DNA of 12,687 nt from a bacterium HR36 (GTDB lineage: Bacteria > Planctomycetota > Planctomycetia > Gemmatales > HRBIN36): the NCBI GenBank assembly GCA_002898995.1, contig BEIM01000051.1:1-12687 (forward strand), given 5' to 3'. The translations under genes and the position numbers were made by a program. This document shows positions 1 through 6,880 of this stretch, one piece after another. A model generated the notes under the pieces. It was not told the origin of the DNA, made no database searches, and worked only from the letters and a program-made list of their open reading frames with translations. How positions within the stretch are numbered: position 1 is the first letter of the stretch; each line of letters starts with the position of its first letter.

Positions 1-10
1 GTTTGGCCAT
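1..10 (-). CDS. Start of a minus-strand gene, cut by the window edge
   Basis: Only the first three codons and one base are visible (Met-Ala-Lys), with the ATG at 10-8 on the minus strand. The call rests on the translation start: the complement of 17-24 reads TAAGGAGT, a strong Shine-Dalgarno sequence ending 6 nt before the ATG. A possible promoter lies about 70 bp further upstream. The gene would be divergent from the cytochrome gene at 217. Nothing can be said about its product. Confidence 0.5.
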
Positions 11-83
11 CTTCGGACTCCTTACTTACGTGCCGTCTGCCAACCGCAGACATCGGTAGCATCGGCGCAATCAGGAACACTAC

Positions 84-113
84 ATTGTACAACATCTTTA
101 CCATATTGGTCAG
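84..113 (-). promoter_or_regulatory. Possible sigma70-type promoter for the minus-strand edge gene
   Basis: On the minus strand, CTGACC (complement of 108-113; 4 of 6 to TTGACA) is followed 18 bp later by TACAAT (complement of 84-89; 5 of 6 to TATAAT). This would start a transcript with a leader of roughly 65-70 nt before the ATG at 10. It was found by eye, and promoter consensus is poorly defined in Planctomycetes, so it is weak. Confidence 0.3.
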
Positions 114-216
114 AGCGCCTCGGCTGGCAATTTGCTCGCACGCAAAGTATCCTAGCAAACAGGACGGCGCTTTTTCTACACCCACCCGGGCCAAGCGAAT
201 GTACTGAGTAGCTGCC

Positions 217-1542
217 ATGCCCTCCGTCAAATTCAAACAATTTCGGCAAAGTCGGCATTCAAATGTACCCACAAACGCAAGGCCAGCCACACTGCGACTG
301 ATCACGGCTGTGATTATGGCTGGGGTGCTGGTGAGTATCGGTGCAGGAGCATGGTGGTACTGGAAGACGGGAATTTCCGGACCCGCAGCCCGGGGCATTG
401 CTACGCCAGATACCCCGCTAGACGACTTGCTGGGTCGCAATCACCGCGCGCAGTTGCAGCAAGCGCTGGCGCAACGCCGGTATGGCGGTCGCACCTGGAA
501 TTGGGAAGACTACGTTCAGTGGGGCCGAGAGCTGGTACATGAAGGTCGGGTCAAACAGCCTCCCGTAGGTCCCACACCCAGCGTGCCCATCGCCGATACT
601 TACCGTTGCCTACATTGCCATAACCTGGTGCGTGAGGACGTGGTGCTCACTCATCAAGACCCCGTAGCACGCGAATCCTTGCTGGAGCATAATCCCGCTT
701 TGGCTGGGAAGAAAACCGGGGTTCACCTCACCACGGGAACGACCTTCTGGGGTCTGGTGAATCGCGAACGTTTCTACAACGGCTACTACGCCCGTTACCA
801 TCGCCTCAAAGTGCGGGAGGGAAATAGCTTTCGGCCGATGAACCCAGAATCCCTTGCCGACGCCATCCAGGTCTGTTGCAGTTATTGCAGTGCGGGGCGC
901 TTCCCCGAAGACTGGGAACTCGACAGTATCCTGGCCTACCTGTGGACGCTGGAGTTGCGGCTCCGCGATCTTGGCCTACCTGCTGATCAACAACGCCAAC
1001 TCCTCGAACAACTCAATAGCGGCAATGCCGAATTGCAGGCTGCTGCGCGAAAGGAATTGCGCAAACATTACCTGGTGGCATCAGCAGCCCACGCCGTCGA
1101 GCCACCGCTGCGCAGTGAGGATGAGCACGGTGGGCTTATACCCGGCCCGATGGCCGTGAAGGATATTTATCCGCCCAGCGTCGCGGAACTCGAGCAGTGG
1201 TTCGCTGCCAGACGTACCAACCCCGAATCGCCATCCGCCCAGGCCAACAAACCTGGCCCCCAAAACTCAACGCCACGGACAAACCTGACCGTTTTCGGTG
1301 ATCCGAAACGCGGAGAATGGCTGTATCAGTCGGCCTGCGCCCTGTGCCACGGCAACGAAGTCCATCCCAAAGCGGGACGCTCTCTGGCCGCCAGTTCCTC
1401 CGCCTTTCACCGTTATGTCTGGAAAGGCACGCAGCGCGATGGCCTGTACATGCCTTTCTTTACCCGGGAACGCCTCTCACCCCAGCAGGCTAGCGATATC
1501 CGCGCCTATTTGCGTTCCTTACCGCCGCCTAAATCGGAATAA
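217..1542 (+). CDS. Membrane-anchored multi-domain c-type cytochrome
   Basis: This is a 441-residue exported electron carrier. Residues 1-25 are basic and are followed by a hydrophobic segment at about 26-48, which fits a signal anchor with the rest outside the cytoplasmic membrane. CLHCH (131-135) and CALCH (374-378) are standard covalent heme c sites. Residues 221-225 read CSYCS, a heme-like motif whose proximal histidine position is serine; it is followed by GRFPEDWELDSILAYLW, which resembles the C-terminal helix of a cytochrome c fold. Met208 and Met412 are candidate distal ligands. A Pro/Asn/Ser-rich linker (about 330-357) separates the C-terminal cytochrome domain (about 358-438). No clear Shine-Dalgarno precedes the ATG at 217; I kept this start because the next candidates fall inside the membrane segment. 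The redox partner is unknown. The cytochrome c assignment is firm; the specific role is not. Confidence 0.85.
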   Translation: MPSVKFKQFRQSRHSNVPTNARPATLRLITAVIMAGVLVSIGAGAWWYWKTGISGPAARGIATPDTPLDDLLGRNHRAQLQQALAQRRYGGRTWNWEDYVQWGRELVHEGRVKQPPVGPTPSVPIADTYRCLHCHNLVREDVVLTHQDPVARESLLEHNPALAGKKTGVHLTTGTTFWGLVNRERFYNGYYARYHRLKVREGNSFRPMNPESLADAIQVCCSYCSAGRFPEDWELDSILAYLWTLELRLRDLGLPADQQRQLLEQLNSGNAELQAAARKELRKHYLVASAAHAVEPPLRSEDEHGGLIPGPMAVKDIYPPSVAELEQWFAARRTNPESPSAQANKPGPQNSTPRTNLTVFGDPKRGEWLYQSACALCHGNEVHPKAGRSLAASSSAFHRYVWKGTQRDGLYMPFFTRERLSPQQASDIRAYLRSLPPPKSE

Positions 1543-2222
1543 CGCTGCTCGATCTCCAAGCGTGATCCCGCCGTGCTGGCTCAACACCGCGAACGCAACC
1601 TAGTAGCAGCCGATACGCCAGAGTAAAAGCGCTGGCCGACCACTCGCTGTAGTTACCTCGTTCGTGTCTCAAGCCGACTGCGCTTCGCTTCCCTGGCCAG
1701 AATGTGGCGAGGGTCCGCGCGCTGCGGCAGTCGTGTCTTCGGGCTTGCAAAGTTACCGTGCCTCTGGAACGCCCCGGCCGTTGATTCTGGCAGCGCTTGT
1801 CGCTAGGGGATGCGGCACAAGTTGCGCTAAGGGCAGCATTGGGGACCCGGGAACGACCTTTTGCCTTGCGGGGATTGAGTCAAGATGCAGTGCCAGCTGC
1901 GCTACGGGAGTATTTCGGCACACCGATGCCAGCGTTGCCGTTTGAGTGGTCAAGGCTCCCTGAGGACTGGCCGCCAAAAATTGCAGCTGCCGAAAGATGC
2001 AAGCAACAGAACCTCCGAAAAACGTGCGAAGTTCGCCGCCAAACAAAAGTTTTCGGCGTTGCGCGAATCTATTTCCGCCGCCAGTAAAAGGCGGGGCAGA
2101 ACTTGCTGCAAAGATCTTGTAAACCGTTAGGCGCGGAGAAAGAATTGAATAGACCAGCGCCCAAGCGCCGATGGTAATGAACAGGCGACTTGTCCAAGCC
2201 GACAGCGAGGGAGGGTGCAACC
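1543..2222 (+). other. Gene-poor 680-bp stretch, possible decayed gene and hairpins
   Basis: No intact gene is convincing here. Coding-like residues appear in changing frames: from about 1740 one plus frame reads RASGTPRPLILAALVARG, and from about 1804 the next frame reads DAAQVALRAALGT and then AALREYFGTPMPALPFEW, with an ordinary-looking amino-acid mix, until a stop near 2087. The TTG that would open the second frame (1797) has no ribosome site. This would fit a frameshifted remnant, but I recognise no family. From 2015 to 2094 there are inverted repeats: CCGAAAA/TTTTCGG (2015-2021 with 2050-2056), enclosing GCGA/TCGC, then CCGCC/GGCGG (2078-2082 with 2090-2094). Terminators or the leader of the 66-residue gene could explain these. 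Confidence 0.4.
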
Positions 2223-2423
2223 ATGCCGTACAATGACCGTCGCGCGCAAATAGAGCGTGGTCGCAAGGCGGGGTTGCAGACCAGCGAGCTATATCAGGCC
2301 CTGAGCAGCCGACCAGTTTCCCCGCAGGAGTTGACCCAGGAAATTGTGGATGAAAACGGTTACAGTGTGTCGCTCAGTTCGGATGGCCGCGTACGTTATC
2401 AGCCAGGCTCGGCCCAGCGCTAG
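2223..2423 (+). CDS. Small conserved-looking protein of unknown function
   Basis: The gene encodes 66 residues from the ATG at 2223. It begins PYNDRRAQIERGRKAGLQTS and ends with a GYSVSLSSDGRVRY stretch that looks like a short beta-hairpin. The N-terminal half is basic and helical, and the middle (SPQELTQEIVDENG) is acidic. There is no signal peptide, membrane segment or cysteine. I prefer the ATG at 2223 over an in-frame start at 2190 because GAGGGAGG (about 2207-2214) sits at a good distance before it. I associate this type of sequence with short hypothetical proteins of Planctomycetes, from memory only. Its stop overlaps the stop of the convergent phosphatase gene by 4 bp. No function can be assigned. 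Confidence 0.75.
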   Translation: MPYNDRRAQIERGRKAGLQTSELYQALSSRPVSPQELTQEIVDENGYSVSLSSDGRVRYQPGSAQR

Positions 2424-3610
2424 TGCCATGCGGCGACGACGATGGTGACGTCGTCGGACTGCGGCAAGGAACCGCGGAATTCGTGCAAGCGGTCAGCGAG
2501 AGTTTGCACCACATTGCGTGGGGAAGTGCCGGCAGTTTGCCGCAGCGTTTCCTCGACACGCTCAGCCCCAAACAGCTCTCCTCGTTCGTTGCGGGTCTCC
2601 GTTACGCCATCCGTAACCAGTAAAATGCGATCGCCTGCTTCAAGCGGCACACGGTGTTCGCCGTAACTTGCGGCGGCCGTTACTCCCAGCATCAACCCGT
2701 GCCCTTCTAAGACCACGCAGTCCCGCGTGCTCGCACGGTACAGCCAGGGTTTGGGATGCCCGGCATTGGCAAAGACGAATTCGCCTCCCACACGGTCTAC
2801 GACCCCGTAAAACGCCGTCACAAAATGCTCATCCGTCAAACCATGTAGATAGCGATTCATGTGTGCCAGGAGAGCCGCGGGTTGATTAGCGAGGCGTGCG
2901 CTGGACAAGAAGGCTGTGTGCGCCATGATAGCCACCATCGCCGCGGGTATGCTGTGCCCCGTCGCATCCGCAATGAGCACGCCGACATACCGGTCATTAG
3001 CGGTGGCAAAATTGTAATAATCTCCGCCGAGCGGATCCACAGGAGCATAATGAAAGGCGAACTGCACGTCGGGAAACTCGGGCGGCAACTCGGGGAGCAA
3101 CCGACTCTGGATGCGCCCGGCAACGGTCATGTGCAACCGCATCTCCTGGTCGCGTTCTTCGAGCCGACGGTTGGCCTCGCGCAGCTCCCGTGTCCGCAAT
3201 TCCACTTGGCGATTGAGGTATTCCATGTAACTGTCGAGCAAATCGCGAGCGGTGACCAGCCCTACCAGCCGGCCGTCATCCACCACAGGCACGTGCCGCA
3301 CGTGCACTGTCTCCATCAGAGAGCGAGCTTGCTCCCAAGTGGCCCGCGGCGGCAGGGTAAAGGGATTGGCGGTCATCAATTCGTGCACCGGGCGATCTAA
3401 CCAGGAGCGATCCGCGGATTCCGCCAGGAAACGCAACACATCCCGTTCGGTGAAAATTCCTAGCAACCGCTCGCCTTCTACCACCAACACCGCCCCGACC
3501 CGCTGCCTGGCCATCAGGGTTATCGCTTGACACGCCGTGGTCTGCGGCATGACTGTGAGCGGTTGCCGCACCATCAATTCTTCCACGCTGAGTGTCCAGC
3601 TGCTCGCCAT
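2420..3610 (-). CDS. CBS-pair PP2C-type (SpoIIE/RsbU-like) serine phosphatase
   Basis: A 396-residue cytosolic signalling protein. Two CBS domains (about 8-65 and 74-130; GIFTERDVLRF and GLVTARDLLD are typical ends) form a Bateman module that in this class usually binds adenine nucleotides. A charged helix (about 131-162) likely forms a coiled-coil linker to a PPM/SpoIIE phosphatase domain (about 163-396). The metal-binding motifs are in order: GGD (195-197), ADATGH (214-219), ANAGHPKP (281-288), TDG (333-335) and SDDVTIVV (385-392). The acidic metal ligands appear intact (Asp197, Asp215, Asp334, Asp387), so it should be active. Relatives dephosphorylate anti-sigma-factor antagonists in partner-switching pathways; no kinase or antagonist gene is in this window. 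The start is supported by AGGAGGAG on the minus strand just before the ATG. The gene stands alone and converges on the 66-residue gene. Confidence 0.93.
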   Translation of the reverse strand: MASSWTLSVEELMVRQPLTVMPQTTACQAITLMARQRVGAVLVVEGERLLGIFTERDVLRFLAESADRSWLDRPVHELMTANPFTLPPRATWEQARSLMETVHVRHVPVVDDGRLVGLVTARDLLDSYMEYLNRQVELRTRELREANRRLEERDQEMRLHMTVAGRIQSRLLPELPPEFPDVQFAFHYAPVDPLGGDYYNFATANDRYVGVLIADATGHSIPAAMVAIMAHTAFLSSARLANQPAALLAHMNRYLHGLTDEHFVTAFYGVVDRVGGEFVFANAGHPKPWLYRASTRDCVVLEGHGLMLGVTAAASYGEHRVPLEAGDRILLVTDGVTETRNERGELFGAERVEETLRQTAGTSPRNVVQTLADRLHEFRGSLPQSDDVTIVVAAWH

Positions 3611-3863
3611 GTTCTCCTCCTGAGACGCCGTACTCCAGCCGCTGAGTCAGTCGGCCCTGTTCGCCACCGAAGTGCCTCCAGTAACGAAGTAGGCAGCGCG
3701 AATTCGCATTGACGCCTCGCCTGGACATGCAGACAATACTTGGGCAGGTGTCCGAGTGCTGGCGGCGGGCGTTCCCAGCAAGCCTCAGCTTAATGGTAGC
3801 TCTGTAATGCCCCGAGGCTAGCAAGCTCGTATGTCGGTAGCCAGGGGCCTAACTGGAAAGCCC

Positions 3864-3875
3864 GTCAGCCTGTCG
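3864..3875 (+). repeat. Copy of GTCAGCC(T/C)GCCG motif upstream of alaS
   Basis: GTCAGCCTGTCG matches GTCAGCCTGCCG at 11 of 12 positions. It lies 104 bp before the alaS ATG in the same direction. It partly overlaps the CTGTC/GACAG inverted repeat, and its similarity to the longer copies ends here, so this is one of the weaker members. Confidence 0.3.
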
Positions 3876-3925
3876 CACGCGAGACAGCGTTGGGGATTCC
3901 AGGCAGCTAAGAATACCGAAACTCG

Positions 3926-3945
3926 CCCTGGCCCCTCGGCCAGGG
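3926..3945 (+). promoter_or_regulatory. Perfect 8-bp stem, 4-nt loop hairpin before alaS
   Basis: CCCTGGCC, loop CCTC, then GGCCAGGG form a very GC-rich hairpin ending 34 bp before the alaS start codon. No run of T follows on the plus strand, so it is not a typical intrinsic terminator in that direction. It could be a leader structure, an operator or a protein-binding dyad. Confidence 0.5.
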
Positions 3946-3979
3946 TAAGTCGCGCTATTTAGCAACGGGATCCAGAACC

Positions 3980-6712
3980 ATGCCTACGGCGAAGGAGATT
4001 CGGCAGGAATTCATTGACTATTTTGTAAAGGAGCATGGGCATACGTTCGTGCCGTCATCGAGCGTGGTGCCTGTGGACGATCCCACCTTGTTGTTCACGA
4101 ACGCTGGCATGAATCAGTTCAAGGATGTGTTTCTTGGCACGGGCAGCCGGCCATATCGCCGCGCCGTCAATTCCCAGAAATGCATTCGCGTCAGCGGCAA
4201 ACATAATGACCTGGAAGAGGTTGGCCGCGATACCTATCATCACACGTTTTTCGAGATGCTGGGGAACTGGTCGTTCGGCGATTACTACAAGGCGGAGGCG
4301 ATTACCTGGGCTTGGGATCTCTTGACGCGTGTTTGGGGCATTGACAAGAGCCGACTCCATGCTACCGTGTTCGCCGGCGATGAAAAAGAAGGCCTGGAAG
4401 CTGACGAAGAAGCCTATCGCCTCTGGCTGGAATTGACCGACATTGACCCAAATCATGTGCACCGTTTTGGCAAAAAGGACAATTTCTGGATGATGGGCGA
4501 GACAGGTCCGTGCGGCCCGTGCACGGAAATCCATATTGACCGCACCCCTGATAAATCCGGGCGCCCACTGATCAATCGTGGCGACCCCCGCGTGATCGAA
4601 ATCTGGAATCTCGTCTTCATCCAGTACAACCGCGACGAAACCGGCCACTTGCATTTGTTGCCCGCCAAGCACGTGGATACTGGCATGGGGTTCGAGCGGA
4701 TTACGGCGATTTTGCAGGGCAAGGAAAGCAACTACGACACGGATATTTTCGCGCCACTCATTGCTGCACTCGCCGATTTGACGGGCAAACGCTATCGCGG
4801 CAGCCTGACGGACCTCGTGGACATTGGCTTTCGCGTGATTGTGGATCACATTCGCATGTTGACTTTCGCCATCACCGACGGCGCTTTGCCAGGAAACAAG
4901 GGTCGCGGTTCGGTCGTGCGGGGAATCCTGCGGCGGGCGATGCGTTTTGGCTGGGAAGCGTTTGGCCTGCGCGAGCCGTTTCTGTACCGTTTGGTGCCCG
5001 TGGTGGTGGAACACATGGGCGAGGCTTTTCCCGAGCTGCGGCACCAGCCCCTGCGTGTCCAGGAGATCGTTCGCCGCGAGGAGGAAGACTTCCTCCGCAC
5101 CATCGAGCGGGGTCTGCGATATTTTGCCCAGGCCGTCCAGCGTGCTCAGCCGATTTCTCCCGAACGATTGGCCACGGGGGAAGTGCCCGAAGGCGTACGC
5201 GGGATGATTTCCGGCCGCGACCTGTTCGAGCTGCACACCACCTACGGTTTTCCACCCGACATGACCCGGCAAATGGCCCGCGAACGCGGCCTGCTGGTGG
5301 ACGAAACGGAATACACCCGGCTCCTGGCAGAACACGAGGAGAAATCCCGTGGCCAGCCCACCGCCCAACAGGTGGCGTTGCAAGTATCTGGCTCACTGCC
5401 ACCCACCGATGATCGCGCTAAATGGTTCGGGCTAACGGGGCAAGGAACGGTGCTCGGCTGGATCGAGGACAATCGCTTCGTGACCACCGGCCGATTGGAA
5501 ATGCGGGGCGAGGACGCACCACTGGTCGGCTTGGTGCTGGACCGTACATGCTTTTACGCCGAATCCGGCGGCCAGATTGGCGATCGCGGCTACATTACAA
5601 CCAGCACCGGCACTTTCGAGGTCGGTGACACCCAGCAGCTCGGCCAAACCGTCGTCCACCTCGGTACTGTGACCGCTGGCTACCTGGCTCCGGGCCAGCT
5701 CGCTCGCTTGCAGGTGGATCTCATCCGAGAATTTACTCGCAAAAATCACACGGCGACCCACCTGCTTCACTGGGCCTTGCGGCAAGTGTTGGGAGAGCAT
5801 GTGGAACAACGCGGCTCCAAGGTCAAACCCGACGGATTTACTTTCGATTTCAGCCACACCGGGCCACTCCGCCCGGAAGAACGCTTCCGTGTCGCAGAAC
5901 TGGTCAACGAACGGATTTACCAGGACTTGCCCGTCACCTGGCGGGAGTTGCCCATCGAACAGGCACGTAAGTTGCCCGGTGTCCGCGCCTTTTTCGGCGA
6001 TAAGTACGGGGAGATTGTCCGCGTCGTCGAGATTGGTGATGGCTTTAGTCGGGAATTTTGCGGCGGTACCCATGTGGATCACACGGGGCAAATCGGGCCG
6101 TTCGTGATCCTTAGCGAAGAAGGCCTGGGCAAAGGAGTGCGCCGCCTGACTTGTGCCACCGCGCGCCAGGCGGTTTTGGCTATCCAGCACCAGGAACGTT
6201 TGCTCAGTCAACTCAGCGGCCGTTTGCGGTGTGCTCCCGATGAATTGCCCCAGCGTCTGGAAGCGCTGCAGGAAGAACTCAAGAGACTGCAACAGCAACT
6301 TCGCCGCGCCGCGAGTACGGATTTACAAGCCGCCGCCGACCGCTTATTCCAAGAGGCAGAACAATGCGGCGGTGCCAAGATCATCGTGGGCGAGGTGCCT
6401 GCCGCTCCCGAGGAACAGATGCGGCAACAGGTGGATCGTTTGCGGCAGAAAGCAGGGAGTGCCGTGGTGGTGCTGGGCTGGACAGACAACGGTCGGGTGC
6501 AACTGCTGGCAGCCCTCACGGAGGACCTGGTCAAGCGGGGTTTGCATGCCGGCCAGCTGTTGCGGCAGGTGGCCCAGGTCGTCGGTGGTGGGGGAGGTGG
6601 CAAACCCCATTTCGCCGTCGCCGGCGGCAAAGACCCCAGTAAACTTTCCGACGCCCTCCAACTCGCCCGCCAACTAGCTCAGCGCCAGCTTGCGACACAC
6701 CAGCCGACTTAG
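3980..6712 (+). CDS. alaS: Alanyl-tRNA synthetase
   Basis: This cytosolic class II enzyme charges tRNA-Ala with alanine and hydrolyses mischarged Ser- or Gly-tRNA-Ala. The 910 residues are slightly longer than the usual 875 or so. The catalytic domain runs from about 1 to 260, with motif 2 near HHTFFEMLGNWSFGDYY (87-103) and the motif 3 arginine in DTGMGFER (Arg240). The tRNA-recognition domain (about 261-470) includes GALPGNKGRG (301-310) and GFPPDMT (423-429). The editing domain keeps both zinc-binding pairs: His590/His594 (HTATH) and Cys694/His698 (CGGTH). A helical linker (about 735-790) leads to the C-Ala domain with a run of six glycines (869-874) and GKDPSKL. After GRG the sequence is SVVRGILRRA, where I recall YVLRRILRRA in most members. 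The ribosome site before the ATG is weak. The two following genes lie 168 and 204 bp apart, so co-transcription is uncertain. Confidence 0.98.
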   Translation: MPTAKEIRQEFIDYFVKEHGHTFVPSSSVVPVDDPTLLFTNAGMNQFKDVFLGTGSRPYRRAVNSQKCIRVSGKHNDLEEVGRDTYHHTFFEMLGNWSFGDYYKAEAITWAWDLLTRVWGIDKSRLHATVFAGDEKEGLEADEEAYRLWLELTDIDPNHVHRFGKKDNFWMMGETGPCGPCTEIHIDRTPDKSGRPLINRGDPRVIEIWNLVFIQYNRDETGHLHLLPAKHVDTGMGFERITAILQGKESNYDTDIFAPLIAALADLTGKRYRGSLTDLVDIGFRVIVDHIRMLTFAITDGALPGNKGRGSVVRGILRRAMRFGWEAFGLREPFLYRLVPVVVEHMGEAFPELRHQPLRVQEIVRREEEDFLRTIERGLRYFAQAVQRAQPISPERLATGEVPEGVRGMISGRDLFELHTTYGFPPDMTRQMARERGLLVDETEYTRLLAEHEEKSRGQPTAQQVALQVSGSLPPTDDRAKWFGLTGQGTVLGWIEDNRFVTTGRLEMRGEDAPLVGLVLDRTCFYAESGGQIGDRGYITTSTGTFEVGDTQQLGQTVVHLGTVTAGYLAPGQLARLQVDLIREFTRKNHTATHLLHWALRQVLGEHVEQRGSKVKPDGFTFDFSHTGPLRPEERFRVAELVNERIYQDLPVTWRELPIEQARKLPGVRAFFGDKYGEIVRVVEIGDGFSREFCGGTHVDHTGQIGPFVILSEEGLGKGVRRLTCATARQAVLAIQHQERLLSQLSGRLRCAPDELPQRLEALQEELKRLQQQLRRAASTDLQAAADRLFQEAEQCGGAKIIVGEVPAAPEEQMRQQVDRLRQKAGSAVVVLGWTDNGRVQLLAALTEDLVKRGLHAGQLLRQVAQVVGGGGGGKPHFAVAGGKDPSKLSDALQLARQLAQRQLATHQPT

Positions 6713-6880
6713 CGCACTCTTGCTGTAAGGGCTTGTCGTTAATCGGGAAGAGCAGGATCGCCCCTGGGTGAATAACAAGTAACCCGCGGCGAATAGGTAG
6801 GTGAAGTAACGTAAGCGCACACAACAGCTTCAAACAGCCAGGCATCTCGACAGCCCTGGCAATCGTAAGGAGGATGCCCC

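Larger units (their letters stand above)
3611..3979. other. Hairpin-rich divergent gap between the phosphatase gene and alaS
   Basis: This 369-bp stretch holds no credible gene. It must contain promoters for both flanking genes, but I cannot pick convincing -35/-10 pairs. It contains a series of inverted repeats: TGCTGG/CCAGCA (3757-3762 with 3775-3780), directly followed by AGCCTC/GAGGCT (3781-3786 with 3814-3819), CCAG/CTGG (3841-3844 with 3853-3856), CTGTC/GACAG (3870-3874 with 3883-3887), and a strong 8-bp stem at 3926-3945. If alaS transcription starts upstream of 3757, these would form a structured leader. Confidence 0.5.

Noticed and set aside
1543..1626. In-frame open stretch of 27 codons after the cytochrome stop, ending in a second TAA
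   Set aside because: This would need readthrough of TAA. The protein already ends just after a complete cytochrome domain helix, and the extension shows no domain.
1753..2220. 155-codon minus-strand frame with a hydrophobic N-terminus
   Set aside because: It needs a TTG start without a clear ribosome site, and the composition after the first 45 residues is not protein-like.
3276..3824. 182-codon minus-strand frame overlapping the phosphatase start
   Set aside because: It is an out-of-frame shadow of the CBS region extended into the gap; its Arg/Gly-rich composition fits no family.
3940..3960. CAGGGTAAGTCGCGC before alaS, reminiscent of a T-box antiterminator
   Set aside because: The essential T-box bulge (UGGN and the ACCGCG side) is absent, there is no following terminator with a U-run, and T-boxes are mainly a Firmicutes feature.
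4055..5383. Long open reading frame (442 codons) on the strand opposite alaS
   Set aside because: It lies entirely inside a firmly identified alaS, its translation has no recognisable family, and long antisense frames are common opposite GC-rich genes.
5432..6298. Second long antisense frame (288 codons) opposite the editing domain of alaS
   Set aside because: It mirrors alaS codon structure, and no ribosome site or family was seen.
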